Assembly: GCA_020636495.1 (NCBI GenBank) | Contig: JACJXQ010000008.1 | Span: forward strand, 2,728,001-2,792,000 | Direction of reading: 5' to 3' | DNA from: Chitinophagales bacterium | GTDB lineage: Bacteria; Bacteroidota; Bacteroidia; Chitinophagales; Chitinophagaceae | Length of the DNA: 64,000 nt | Shown: one piece after another, positions 52,411 to 60,579 of the stretch | Position numbering within the stretch: position 1 is the stretch's first letter | Layout of the letters: each line of letters opens with the position of its first letter | The notes under the pieces: model-generated | What the model was told of the DNA's origin: nothing | The model's database searches: none | The model's input: only the letters and a program-made list of their open reading frames with translations | Program-made: the position numbers and the translations under genes

Positions 52411-52869
52411 TTATTTGATTTTTTTTGCCGGGTTACCTGCATATACTCCCGGCTCTGTTATATTCTTTGTAACAACTGCGCCAGCTCCTATCACTACATT
52501 ATCGCAGATATTAACAGGCAATATTGTTGCGTTGGATCCAATGGACACATGGTTACCAATATTAGTATACTTCCAGAGGTTTTTATCACCACCTGCAGGG
52601 CCTCCGTTCTGAAACAGGTCGTTAATAAACATAACGCCATGACCGATGAAACAATCAGAGCCGATTGTAACCAGCTCGCATACAAATGTGTGTGACTGAA
52701 CCTTGGTTCTGTCACCTACCGTTACATCCTTTTGTATCTCAACAAAAGGACCAACAAAACAGTTGCTCCCTATTTTACATCCGTAGATATTAACAGGCTC
52801 CACGATCTTTACATTCTCGCCAAAATCTACGTTCACAATTTTCGACTGGTATAATGTAGGTTCTGCCAT
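52411..52869 (-). CDS. wbpD: Left-handed beta-helix acetyltransferase, WbpD-like
   Basis: A 152-residue hexapeptide-repeat protein: [LIV]-G-x-x-x-x repeats such as CKIGSNCFVGPFVEIQKDVTVGDRTKVQSHTFV, VTIGSDCFIGHGVMFINDL with the likely catalytic His, and NHVSIGSNATILPVNICDNVVIGAGAVVTKN. These trimeric enzymes acetylate amino sugars. WbpD acetylates UDP-GlcNAc(3NH2)A at N3. It is read between the WbpB-like and WbpE-like genes, which supports that role. The gene ends 18 bases before the aminotransferase start. Confidence 0.86.
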   Translation of the reverse strand: MAEPTLYQSKIVNVDFGENVKIVEPVNIYGCKIGSNCFVGPFVEIQKDVTVGDRTKVQSHTFVCELVTIGSDCFIGHGVMFINDLFQNGGPAGGDKNLWKYTNIGNHVSIGSNATILPVNICDNVVIGAGAVVTKNITEPGVYAGNPAKKIK

Positions 52870-52877
52870 GCTCTTCG

Positions 52878-53888
52878 TTACTTAACCGATGAATATATCT
52901 TATCTATTATCTCAACTGTTTTCAAACCTTCGAAAGCACTCGTAGATATTGAAGCGTTATTGCTTAAAACATCTATCAAGTTCATGTACACATGGTCATG
53001 ATTGGACATAGAACCCTGGTAAGCACCATAGCTGTTAGCCTTATTACCTTCTGGCAGGTTCTCTATTTTATAATCCTCAATATTCTGGTACTCCATTTCG
53101 TTCAGGTACTGGCCGCCGATCTTCACTGTTCCTTTCTCACCAAATATGGTCAGTGAACCTTCCATGTTCTTTCCGTAACTGTTCACGGTATAATTAACGG
53201 TGCCAATGGCACCATTATAAAATTCAAGTATCACAGCACCCGTATCTTCAAACTCAATGATGCCCTTATGGTCATAATTGCCCATAAAAGCCTTTGCTGT
53301 TTTCACATCACCTATCAACCAATACAGCAGATCAATAAAGTGAGAGAACTGTGTATAAAGTGTTCCACCATCCAGGTCTTTAGTACCCTTCCATGAATTT
53401 TCGTAATACGGGGGGTTACGATTCCAGAAGCAACTTAACTGTACACTGTATATTTTACCAAGCTTACCTTCATCTATAGCTTTCTTAACGGCTGCCACAG
53501 GAGGATTGAACCGGTTCTGTTTTATCGCGAACAGGCGTTTATTGTACAACTCAGCAGTTTTTATCATCTCACCGCAATCATGCACATTGGTTGCCAATGG
53601 CTTTTCACAAAGCACATGAAAACCTGCTTTCAGAGATGCGATACTATGTTGAGCATGCAGACCGTTGGGTGTACATATAGAAACTACATCCACGTCCTTT
53701 TCATTCGCCAGCAATTCTCCAAGATCATAATATGCTTTAGCATTGTATTGTTGTGCCAATGCATCAGCCTTCTCTTTATCAACATCGCAAACCGCAACCA
53801 GGTGCGCATAATTATTGATGTGTTCAGCATGCCTGTTTGCTATCCTTCCACAGCCTATCAGTGCAAAACGGAGTCCACTCTTTTCCAT
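52878..53888 (-). CDS. wbpB: Gfo/Idh/MocA oxidoreductase, WbpB-like
   Basis: A 336-residue NAD-dependent oxidoreductase: FALIGCGRIANRHAEHI is the Rossmann dinucleotide loop (G-C-G-R-I-A), VSICTPNGLHAQHSI follows strand 4, and CEKPLATNV contains the conserved EKP. WbpB oxidises the C3 hydroxyl of UDP-GlcNAcA to a ketone, the first of the three steps to the 2,3-diacetamido uronic acid. I assign this role from gene order (B-D-E) and from the length; other Gfo/Idh/MocA enzymes look alike. UDP-GlcNAc 6-dehydrogenase (WbpA) should supply the substrate but is not in the window. Confidence 0.84.
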   Translation of the reverse strand: MEKSGLRFALIGCGRIANRHAEHINNYAHLVAVCDVDKEKADALAQQYNAKAYYDLGELLANEKDVDVVSICTPNGLHAQHSIASLKAGFHVLCEKPLATNVHDCGEMIKTAELYNKRLFAIKQNRFNPPVAAVKKAIDEGKLGKIYSVQLSCFWNRNPPYYENSWKGTKDLDGGTLYTQFSHFIDLLYWLIGDVKTAKAFMGNYDHKGIIEFEDTGAVILEFYNGAIGTVNYTVNSYGKNMEGSLTIFGEKGTVKIGGQYLNEMEYQNIEDYKIENLPEGNKANSYGAYQGSMSNHDHVYMNLIDVLSNNASISTSAFEGLKTVEIIDKIYSSVK

Positions 53889-53926
53889 TGTATCGTGATT
53901 GTATAATTTATTTTTAGATTATTGTC

Positions 53927-54676
53927 TTAGCCATTAATAGCTACCCCCGTAGGGAAACTTATCAATACACCCATTCCTTTTTTCTGAAAAACGAACATAC
54001 TACCTGCAGCTACTGCAGACGCACCTGCAACAACAGCGTCTTTAAGGTCTTGTACAGAGCCCGCACCACCACAAGCGATTAATGGGACGGTTATTTTTGC
54101 AGATATCTTTTCTATCAGTTGCAGGTCGTAGCCTGACCATGTGCCATCCCTGTCAATGCTGTTTATCATGATCTCCCCCACTCCGTACTCCTGTAGTTTC
54201 TGTGCCCATTCTAACGGGTCATACCCCATACTCTTGGTACCCGACATGGCATATACTTTGCTTTTGCCAAAGAGGTTCTTTTTATAATCGAGACTACCTA
54301 CTACTGATTGCGCACCATATACACTACCCACTTGTTCAATAAGGCCGGGGTTAGTGTACAGAACAGAGTTGAGTACTATCTTTTCAAAACCACTGTCAAA
54401 TACTCTTTTAGCATCGTCCAGGGTCTTTATACCTCCACCATAAGCCATTGGCATAAACGCCTCGCCAGATATTTCCTCTATCCACTTATAATCGACCCCA
54501 CGGCCATCTGCCGACGCATTATAATCCAACAGCACTAATTCATCTGCTTCCTTCTCATTAAATATCTTCACGGCATTGATAGGATCACCCACATACTTAG
54601 GGTTCTTGAAATTAATGGTCTTGTACAGACCACCATTTTTCAACAACAATACCGGGATAGTTCTTATTCTCCTCAT
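53927..54676 (-). CDS. wbuZ: HisF-like glycosyl-amidation protein, WbuZ-like
   Basis: A 249-residue TIM-barrel protein of the HisF family, but not the histidine enzyme: the N-terminus reads RTIPVLLLKNGGLYKTINFK, where HisF has a catalytic Asp in CLDV-type sequence; here a Leu is found. The second HisF Asp is kept (VVGSLDYKK). The blocks ADELVLLDYNAS, MAYGGGIKTLDDAKR and LIACGGAGSV are of the WbuZ subfamily, which works with a HisH-like glutaminase and a PP-loop amidotransferase to add ammonia to a sugar acetamido group, giving an acetamidino group. Its partners are read directly upstream. Confidence 0.87.
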   Translation of the reverse strand: MRRIRTIPVLLLKNGGLYKTINFKNPKYVGDPINAVKIFNEKEADELVLLDYNASADGRGVDYKWIEEISGEAFMPMAYGGGIKTLDDAKRVFDSGFEKIVLNSVLYTNPGLIEQVGSVYGAQSVVGSLDYKKNLFGKSKVYAMSGTKSMGYDPLEWAQKLQEYGVGEIMINSIDRDGTWSGYDLQLIEKISAKITVPLIACGGAGSVQDLKDAVVAGASAVAAGSMFVFQKKGMGVLISFPTGVAING

Positions 54677-54686
54677 GCAGCGAATA

Positions 54687-55301
54687 TCAACTTATTTTAC
54701 TGAAATTCTCTAATACTTTCATACCAAACTTATGACTCTTCTCCGGGTGGAACTGAGCCCCATATACATTCCCTTTGTTGAAGGCGCAAGCAAATTCGTA
54801 TCCGTATACCGATGTTGCTATCACCTCGCTGGGCTCTTCGAAAGCAAAATGGTATGAGTGCACAAAATAATATCTTGGTTCATCTGGTATCCCCTCCAGC
54901 AAAGGACAGGAGCGGGTCACTTTTATGTCAGTCCAACCCATGTGGGGTACAGGCAGGTTATTCAGTTTAGCCGCGTCAAACTTTACCGTTTTAGCATCTA
55001 CCCAACCCAGGCCATCTACATCACCTTCGTCACTATGTTTGGTCATTAATTGAGCCCCCAGGCAAATACCCAAAATAGGTTTCTTCTGCTCAATGACCAA
55101 CTCGTTTAATAATCCTACAAGGCCGCTTTCCTCAAGATTGGACATACCTCTTTTAAAGTGTCCTACACCAGGCAGTAATAACCTTGACGCATTTCTTATC
55201 TCATTCTCATCGTTGGTAATAACACAATCTATCCCTAAACGCCTGAACATATTCTGAATAGACGTGAGATTACCTAAACCATAATTTATTATCGCTACCA
55301 T
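54687..55301 (-). CDS. hisH: HisH-like glutamine amidotransferase subunit
   Basis: A class I glutaminase of 204 residues: ILGICLGAQLMTKHSDEGD holds the nucleophilic Cys in GICLGAQ, and GAQFHPEKSHKFG holds the His and Glu of the triad. It releases ammonia from glutamine, which would be passed to the partner HisF-like protein. Its start shares one base with the stop of the WbuX-like gene (TAATG). No other histidine genes are near, so this is the sugar-amidation paralog (hisH2/wbuY), not the histidine-pathway enzyme, although I cannot exclude a shared role. Confidence 0.88.
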   Translation of the reverse strand: MVAIINYGLGNLTSIQNMFRRLGIDCVITNDENEIRNASRLLLPGVGHFKRGMSNLEESGLVGLLNELVIEQKKPILGICLGAQLMTKHSDEGDVDGLGWVDAKTVKFDAAKLNNLPVPHMGWTDIKVTRSCPLLEGIPDEPRYYFVHSYHFAFEEPSEVIATSVYGYEFACAFNKGNVYGAQFHPEKSHKFGMKVLENFSKIS

Positions 55302-56443
55302 TACTTGACGGGGAATAATAACCTGTATAAACTCTTGATGGGTTTCAACAATGGGTACCTTTTATCAATCGGCATTTCATAATCGTAAGCCCTGTGATCA
55401 ACACGAGGCTTTTTCATGATATCTTTAAACTCTTCATCACTAAGGCCAAGCTTCTTCAGCACAAAAGCATAGTCTTCTTTCAGAAGCTGCTCATCATATA
55501 TCGGCTTTTCAAGTTCTGCAAGTGCTTCTTCTTTTGTTATTTGTCCAGAAAATATCAAGTCACTCAAGTGTGCCTTGCGCTTATCTACCTTAAACTTAGT
55601 AGGTAATATATAACCCTGGTAAAAACGGGTCCATACACTCTCATAATGTTTACCTCCGTAATCTTTCCACCCCAGTTCTTCCTGTATGATCTTTTTGACC
55701 TTTGCCTTATTATATTCCATATAATTCAGCACAGATACAGACTGCACACCTTTCACCTTCTGGTAATACCGCTTCACTTTAGAGTCCATAAAAGGGAATG
55801 TCTTTAATGGAACTGTACCAAAATGTTTGCTTATCGCTTTGATATTAACATGGTCGGTCTTGGCGTATATCCAGCTTTTCGGCAATGTATTCTCTGTCTG
55901 TACATTCGTGCCGCTCAAAATGTACTTGTATCCTTTCTCACCGGCAAACTTGTAGAGTGTCGCAAATATGGCATGGTCAGTTATCGCCTCAATATCAATA
56001 ACGGAAGCTTTCAGATAGGCTATCTGCAAATCCTTGAACTCTTCCCAGTTGATAACAAAGGTATGCAGGTCTAAGCCCAGGCGACTCACTATGTTCTCAA
56101 TATTCTTAACCGCAAGTTCGCTGTTCCAGCCATTATCAAAGTGGATAGCCAGTGACCTGAGACCATGCTTTTTAGCTATATAAGCTACATATGTGCTATC
56201 CACACCACCACTAAGCCCCATTACACAATCGTATGGTTTGTCCTTCCCGTCTTCTTTTATCTTATCAAATATCTCAGTCAGCCTGCGCTCCCCTTCTTCG
56301 CCGGTAAATACCTGCTCAGCATATGCCTTTTGAAAATCATAATAATACTGGCATATGCCTTTCTCATCAAACACAATATCCGGGTCTGCTATGTTATCCA
56401 TAACAGATATAGTGCACTGCTGATATGTATCTTTATTATCCAT
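55301..56443 (-). CDS. wbuX: N-acetyl sugar amidotransferase, WbpG/WbuX-like
   Basis: A 380-residue PP-loop ATPase: CVMGLSGGVDSTYVAYIAKKHGL is the ATP pyrophosphate loop, SLAIHFDNGWNSELAVKNIE follows, and YKYILSGTNVQTENTLPKSW is a subfamily block. WbpG/WbuX proteins activate the acetamido group of a sugar with ATP so ammonia from the HisH/HisF pair can form an acetamidino group. The N-terminus, QCTISVMDNIADPDIVFDE, matches the family's CxxC-containing head, but the second cysteine is Ser (CTIS) and the later CxxC is CQYY. So the zinc site appears degraded. First gene of the HisH-HisF cassette. Confidence 0.86.
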   Translation of the reverse strand: MDNKDTYQQCTISVMDNIADPDIVFDEKGICQYYYDFQKAYAEQVFTGEEGERRLTEIFDKIKEDGKDKPYDCVMGLSGGVDSTYVAYIAKKHGLRSLAIHFDNGWNSELAVKNIENIVSRLGLDLHTFVINWEEFKDLQIAYLKASVIDIEAITDHAIFATLYKFAGEKGYKYILSGTNVQTENTLPKSWIYAKTDHVNIKAISKHFGTVPLKTFPFMDSKVKRYYQKVKGVQSVSVLNYMEYNKAKVKKIIQEELGWKDYGGKHYESVWTRFYQGYILPTKFKVDKRKAHLSDLIFSGQITKEEALAELEKPIYDEQLLKEDYAFVLKKLGLSDEEFKDIMKKPRVDHRAYDYEMPIDKRYPLLKPIKSLYRLLFPVK

Positions 56444-56490
56444 TAAGGAATATCTCTTTATCTATTTTTTGCGATCAGAACAACTACAGG

Positions 56491-57393
56491 CTATTGCTCT
56501 GTAAAACTATCCGGAATATCCGGATAGTAGTTCTCAAACTGGAGTTTGATCAATACTTCCAGCAAGATACCAAAACCTGCAAAAATAAGCCCGGACAGGA
56601 TACACAGAGCGGTACCCGCGGTAATGCCTACACCACGTAACACAAATGGCAGCCCCCACGCTACACCACCTAAAAGTGTTACTAAACCAATGGTACCAAA
56701 AAACTTCAACGGCATAAAGTGTATGATGATATATAATATCTCATATACCGTCTGTATAGCTGTTTTATAATTTATGGTTGACGTACCAAGCTCCCTGTCC
56801 TTTATCGTTATAGGCACTTCAATGATCTTGAAATTAAACTGATGGAACAACAGGACGATCACATCAGAAAAAGGCATACCGTTAGGGGCAAATTTAACAA
56901 GGTATTTCACCACGTCTGTTTTATACATCTTCATGCCACTGTTCAGGTCATTTACCCTTATCTTGATAAACATCTTTGAAAAGCGCACAATGATAGATTT
57001 GGCAAAGTTCCTCAGCTGTGTAGACCCCATGTTATTCCTGTTACCTACACACATATCCGCACCTGTTTCCTGCATTTTGCCCAGCATCATGTTCACATCA
57101 TCCAGGCTATGCTGACCATCGGAGTCTATTGTTACAACAAAGCGGGTATTACACTTCCTGACACCCGTCTTAATAGCAGCACCGTATCCCCTGTTTTTTG
57201 AGTGATGAAGCACCTGTATTTGCTCTGACTTGAATTTATTCAGCTCTGAAGCCGAGTTGTCAGAACTGCCATCATTCACCACAATGCAACGAAAATTATT
57301 TTCGGCACAATGTTGCTGAATGGCAGGCAACACCTGGGGGATATTCTCCTCCTCATTATAACAAGGTATTACTATGGTTAATATCGGCTCCAT
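56491..57393 (-). CDS. DPM1/GtrB-type family 2 glycosyltransferase with C-terminal membrane helices
   Basis: A 300-residue protein with a GT-A domain (TIVIPCYNEEENIPQVLPAI, CIVVNDGSSDNSASEL, GAAIKTGVRKCNTRFVVTIDSDGQHS with the D-x-D-like SDGQ) and two C-terminal helices (FFGTIGLVTLLGGVAWGLPFVL and TALCILSGLIFAGFGILLEVLI). This is the layout of dolichol-phosphate mannose synthase-like and GtrB enzymes, which attach a sugar to undecaprenyl phosphate. The resulting lipid could feed the ArnT/PMT-like enzyme encoded just upstream, a common pairing for side-branch or terminal sugar addition in the periplasm. Confidence 0.84.
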   Translation of the reverse strand: MEPILTIVIPCYNEEENIPQVLPAIQQHCAENNFRCIVVNDGSSDNSASELNKFKSEQIQVLHHSKNRGYGAAIKTGVRKCNTRFVVTIDSDGQHSLDDVNMMLGKMQETGADMCVGNRNNMGSTQLRNFAKSIIVRFSKMFIKIRVNDLNSGMKMYKTDVVKYLVKFAPNGMPFSDVIVLLFHQFNFKIIEVPITIKDRELGTSTINYKTAIQTVYEILYIIIHFMPLKFFGTIGLVTLLGGVAWGLPFVLRGVGITAGTALCILSGLIFAGFGILLEVLIKLQFENYYPDIPDSFTEQ

Positions 57394-57429
57394 TAAATTT
57401 TATTTGCGTTGATCTGGCATGAAGGCTCT

Positions 57430-59037
57430 TTATCTTGCTGATGTATGCATGTAATACAACTCTGCAACACCTGTTGGTTCTAAATGCAAATTACTGTCAA
57501 CTATTACTGCCTCAAGTTTTTCGGCATCTCCTACGTAATACACCTTGTCGTATTGCTTAAACCTCTTCATATTATTCCAGTACCATTTTGCAGAAGCATC
57601 AGCAAACCCGACATCATTTATCGGCAATACGTCATAACCTTCTAATTCTATCAGCGATGAATAAGCATTATTATTCAAAGTGCGGTTCCAACCATTTACC
57701 AATACAAGTGTATTCGCCGGATCATGCCCCTTCAATTCTTCTCTTATTGCAAGAAAATCTTTATGTGTGTGTTTATAGGCACCCGTTTTATTGCCGGAAG
57801 CAACAGTATATAATGAATACAAACAACTGACAATGACCAGTGGCATAATGATGGCATTGACAAACAGGCCTTCAAAACGAGACCAATTGCCATAGTTGTA
57901 CAAAACAAATATTAAGGCAAGTATATAAGATGGCGCAAAGTATCTAAGTTCTATAACATACGTCCATACGTATAGCACATCACCGGTCATACTTCTATCC
58001 ATGGGGTTCTTTAAACTAAGCAGGACCAGAAAACTAACATTCACCAAATATGTAACCAGAATAAAGAGATTGACATTTCTCAACCTCTTGCTTATGTACT
58101 CCCTGTAGCATACATGAATGATCAAAAAGCAGAAAGCAAATGTTATCAGCAGCTTTATGGATTTATAGATCAGCGCAAGAGTGCCACTCAAACGATTCGT
58201 GATAAAAAAATCGCTTAAAATACCATTATAAACAAATTCGTTGAACTCTTTTATGTTCTCCCAATATATTGACACGCCATCATCAACCCTATGACGTTCA
58301 GGCAATGTCGTAGCCGGGGTAACACCGCTCAACCGGTACTGGTAGTACGCATACAATGCTATTAGCCCACCAAAGAGAACAAATAACGTGACAGAACGGA
58401 ATAAATATGCTTTGTCGCGCTTTAACAGGAACAATGCAAACAAGAATATCGGGAATATAAAAACAATAGGATAGTAACCATACCTGGCAAACGCAGGTAT
58501 AAATGCTGACAAAACAAACAACAGTACTACCCAATTAGTTTTCATGCCATTATCTATCCATTTCATGAACAGCCCAACAGCAAACATGAAAAACGATATG
58601 GATAACAGATCGGTTGAGGACAATTGGCCGAATGGCGCCAATGACACTCCAAAGAATATCAGTATAAATGCAGCAATGCTCTTATTAAGCTGCTCTTTAT
58701 AGCGATCCAGCAACACGTATAATCCGAGGTAAAACAATATCACAGACAATACGTCTATAGCTATTGCCGCAGATAAATATCCACCTGTAATCTTTTGCAT
58801 TGCACCAACCAGTATTGAATATCCCGGAGGCCAGGCCGTTATCGGCGTATATACTGTCTCAGTTACATTCTCAATGCTTTGATAGGATGTTGCAAATCCA
58901 TGCCCCTCATTCATGTTCTTTGCTGCCAGAATATGTCTTACTTTATCCGGCAGCAGGTCCATATAATGCAACGTAAGACTTATCCGCCCTACGCATGAAA
59001 GTATCAACAAAACAATGATATACTTGTATGTGCGCAT
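57430..59037 (-). CDS. Membrane glycosyltransferase of the ArnT/PMT type
   Basis: A 535-residue protein with about eleven membrane helices. An early periplasmic loop, LTLHYMDLLPDKVRHILAAKNMNEGHGFATSYQ, and TAWPPGYSILVGAMQKITGGYLSAAI follow the pattern of GT39/GT83-like enzymes (W-P-P-G block), though the acidic pair is less standard. The C-terminal soluble part (residues about 430-535) contains DILVLVNGWNR-like strands. It would use a polyprenyl-phosphate sugar as donor; the DPM1/GtrB-like gene directly downstream (36 bases) is a natural source. Acceptor unknown. Confidence 0.75.
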   Translation of the reverse strand: MRTYKYIIVLLILSCVGRISLTLHYMDLLPDKVRHILAAKNMNEGHGFATSYQSIENVTETVYTPITAWPPGYSILVGAMQKITGGYLSAAIAIDVLSVILFYLGLYVLLDRYKEQLNKSIAAFILIFFGVSLAPFGQLSSTDLLSISFFMFAVGLFMKWIDNGMKTNWVVLLFVLSAFIPAFARYGYYPIVFIFPIFLFALFLLKRDKAYLFRSVTLFVLFGGLIALYAYYQYRLSGVTPATTLPERHRVDDGVSIYWENIKEFNEFVYNGILSDFFITNRLSGTLALIYKSIKLLITFAFCFLIIHVCYREYISKRLRNVNLFILVTYLVNVSFLVLLSLKNPMDRSMTGDVLYVWTYVIELRYFAPSYILALIFVLYNYGNWSRFEGLFVNAIIMPLVIVSCLYSLYTVASGNKTGAYKHTHKDFLAIREELKGHDPANTLVLVNGWNRTLNNNAYSSLIELEGYDVLPINDVGFADASAKWYWNNMKRFKQYDKVYYVGDAEKLEAVIVDSNLHLEPTGVAELYYMHTSAR

Positions 59038-59039
59038 AT

Positions 59040-59672
59040 TTATGCGAATTTATCTGCTTTTATATATCCACGATATTTGTGCTTCACCTCATATGGAATG
59101 CACCTGTTCCTATCCAGTTCTCTGATCTTATTTGCCGGAACACCGCCCACAATACAGTGACCCTCCTCAAAAGACTTTGTCACAACCGCACCAGCAGCTA
59201 CTATAGTCCAGTCGCCCAATGTAACGCCTGGCATTATTTTAGCACCGGCACCTATCCAGCAATATTTCCCGATAACAACTTTACCGAAAATATGCTTGCG
59301 GGAATCGTATGGATCATGGTTGGCAGTTACGATTACTACGTTGGGAGCAATTTGAGTATAGTCACCTATTTCAAGCCCTCCTCTACCGGTTATATAGCAA
59401 CCTCCCATGATACCGGGATATGCGTCTACTCCGACCTTTATATTTTCTACATCAAACACTTTACTTGTCCAGTGTACCGGCCAGTAGGCATGTTTATTTC
59501 CGCCCCAGTTCAACACCTTTTGTTTGAACCAGAAATCAAAGGAGACCCTGTTTTGATAATCGTTGGTCTCATATAAGAAACGGAAATAAGGATGTAGCTT
59601 AATAATCGGGAGCACAATAAGCATATAAGGCTTACGCAACAAAGATGTTATTTTTGATACTACTCCGCTCAA
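59040..59672 (-). CDS. WcaF-type left-handed beta-helix acyltransferase
   Basis: A 210-residue hexapeptide-repeat enzyme. The C-terminal part carries the repeats: GGLEIGDYTQIAPNVVIVTANHDPYDSRKHIFGKVVIGKYCWIGAGAKIMPGVTLGDWTIVAAGAVVTKSFEEG, with the catalytic His in TANHDPYD, as in galactoside- and WcaF-type O-acetyltransferases. The start is TTG 59672; ATG codons lie further inside. It ends two bases from the start of the membrane glycosyltransferase gene, so the two are tightly coupled. It probably O-acetylates one sugar of the polysaccharide. Confidence 0.87.
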   Translation of the reverse strand: MSGVVSKITSLLRKPYMLIVLPIIKLHPYFRFLYETNDYQNRVSFDFWFKQKVLNWGGNKHAYWPVHWTSKVFDVENIKVGVDAYPGIMGGCYITGRGGLEIGDYTQIAPNVVIVTANHDPYDSRKHIFGKVVIGKYCWIGAGAKIMPGVTLGDWTIVAAGAVVTKSFEEGHCIVGGVPANKIRELDRNRCIPYEVKHKYRGYIKADKFA

Positions 59673-59682
59673 AACGTTATGA

Positions 59683-60579
59683 TTACAACCCTACCTTTTT
59701 AGCAGCGTCAATTTCCTTATACAATTTGGAGAGTTTCATGGCAGTACTGATGTTACCTTTCTTCACGTGTATAAGAATGTTCTTTTTTATCCTGTTGCGG
59801 CATTGAGCTATCGCCAATGCCCGCTCTTCCCGGTTCAGAGGGCAATCCTCATGAATCAGGTTCTCGATATAGTTATTATTCGTTATTACCGGCAGTTCGG
59901 GTTTTGATTTACGTTTACTGGACTCCTGCGTGCTGTCTCCTCCCCGCCACCAAACCAGGCCATCCTGCATTAGTACCATGGAATGTTTGCGTGCCAGGCG
60001 TTGCCACAGATCGCTATCGCCGTAGTGACGGACATGTTTAAAACCTCCTACATCTTCAAATGAGGAACGCTTTATGATAGCGGACAAAGGCGCCTTATGA
60101 AAAATATGAGGTTGGTTGACACATGGGTTGGTATTAAAAAAGTGCCTTGCGTAAATATCGTGAGGAGACAGGAGAATCGGGAATTGCCTGTCGTCATCCT
60201 GAACAATAGACATCAGTCCCCATGAGGATTCGGGGAATTGAGCCATATTTTTCAGCATGATCTCTAAACCATAGGGATATAGCTTATCATCAGCATCGAG
60301 GTATTTCAGGTATTCACCTTTCGCATATGATGCAGCCCTATTCCTGTTAGGATAGTCCCCCAGGTTCTCTTCATTCCTGTAGACAGATATCCGTTTATCT
60401 TTTTCAGCATAAGAAGAAGCAATTTTATAAGTATCATCTTTAGAAACATCATCTACGATGATCAGTTCAAAATTCTGATAAGTAGAATTCAGAACACTTT
60501 CTATCGCTTCAGCTATAAACTTCCCCCTGTTGTAGGCAGTCATCAATATGCTTATCAAAGGAGTATCGGCAGTCTCCAT
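59683..60579 (-). CDS. Family 2 glycosyltransferase
   Basis: A 298-residue GT-A protein: ISILMTAYNRGKFIAEAIESVLNSTY, ELIIVDDVSKDDTYKIASSY, then AKGEYLKYLDADDKLYPYG with the D-x-D (DAD), and VRHYGDSDLWQRLARKHSM, in which GDSDLW takes the acceptor-binding ED place. No membrane helix is seen. It adds one sugar of the repeat unit. Its start shares one base with the stop of the epimerase gene (TAATG), indicating translational coupling. Confidence 0.87.
   Translation of the reverse strand: METADTPLISILMTAYNRGKFIAEAIESVLNSTYQNFELIIVDDVSKDDTYKIASSYAEKDKRISVYRNEENLGDYPNRNRAASYAKGEYLKYLDADDKLYPYGLEIMLKNMAQFPESSWGLMSIVQDDDRQFPILLSPHDIYARHFFNTNPCVNQPHIFHKAPLSAIIKRSSFEDVGGFKHVRHYGDSDLWQRLARKHSMVLMQDGLVWWRGGDSTQESSKRKSKPELPVITNNNYIENLIHEDCPLNREERALAIAQCRNRIKKNILIHVKKGNISTAMKLSKLYKEIDAAKKVGL

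Noticed and set aside
53927..55301. Histidine biosynthesis genes hisF and hisH
   Set aside because: They lie in a polysaccharide operon next to a WbuX-like gene, and the HisF-like protein has lost its first catalytic Asp. They fit the sugar-amidation paralogs better.
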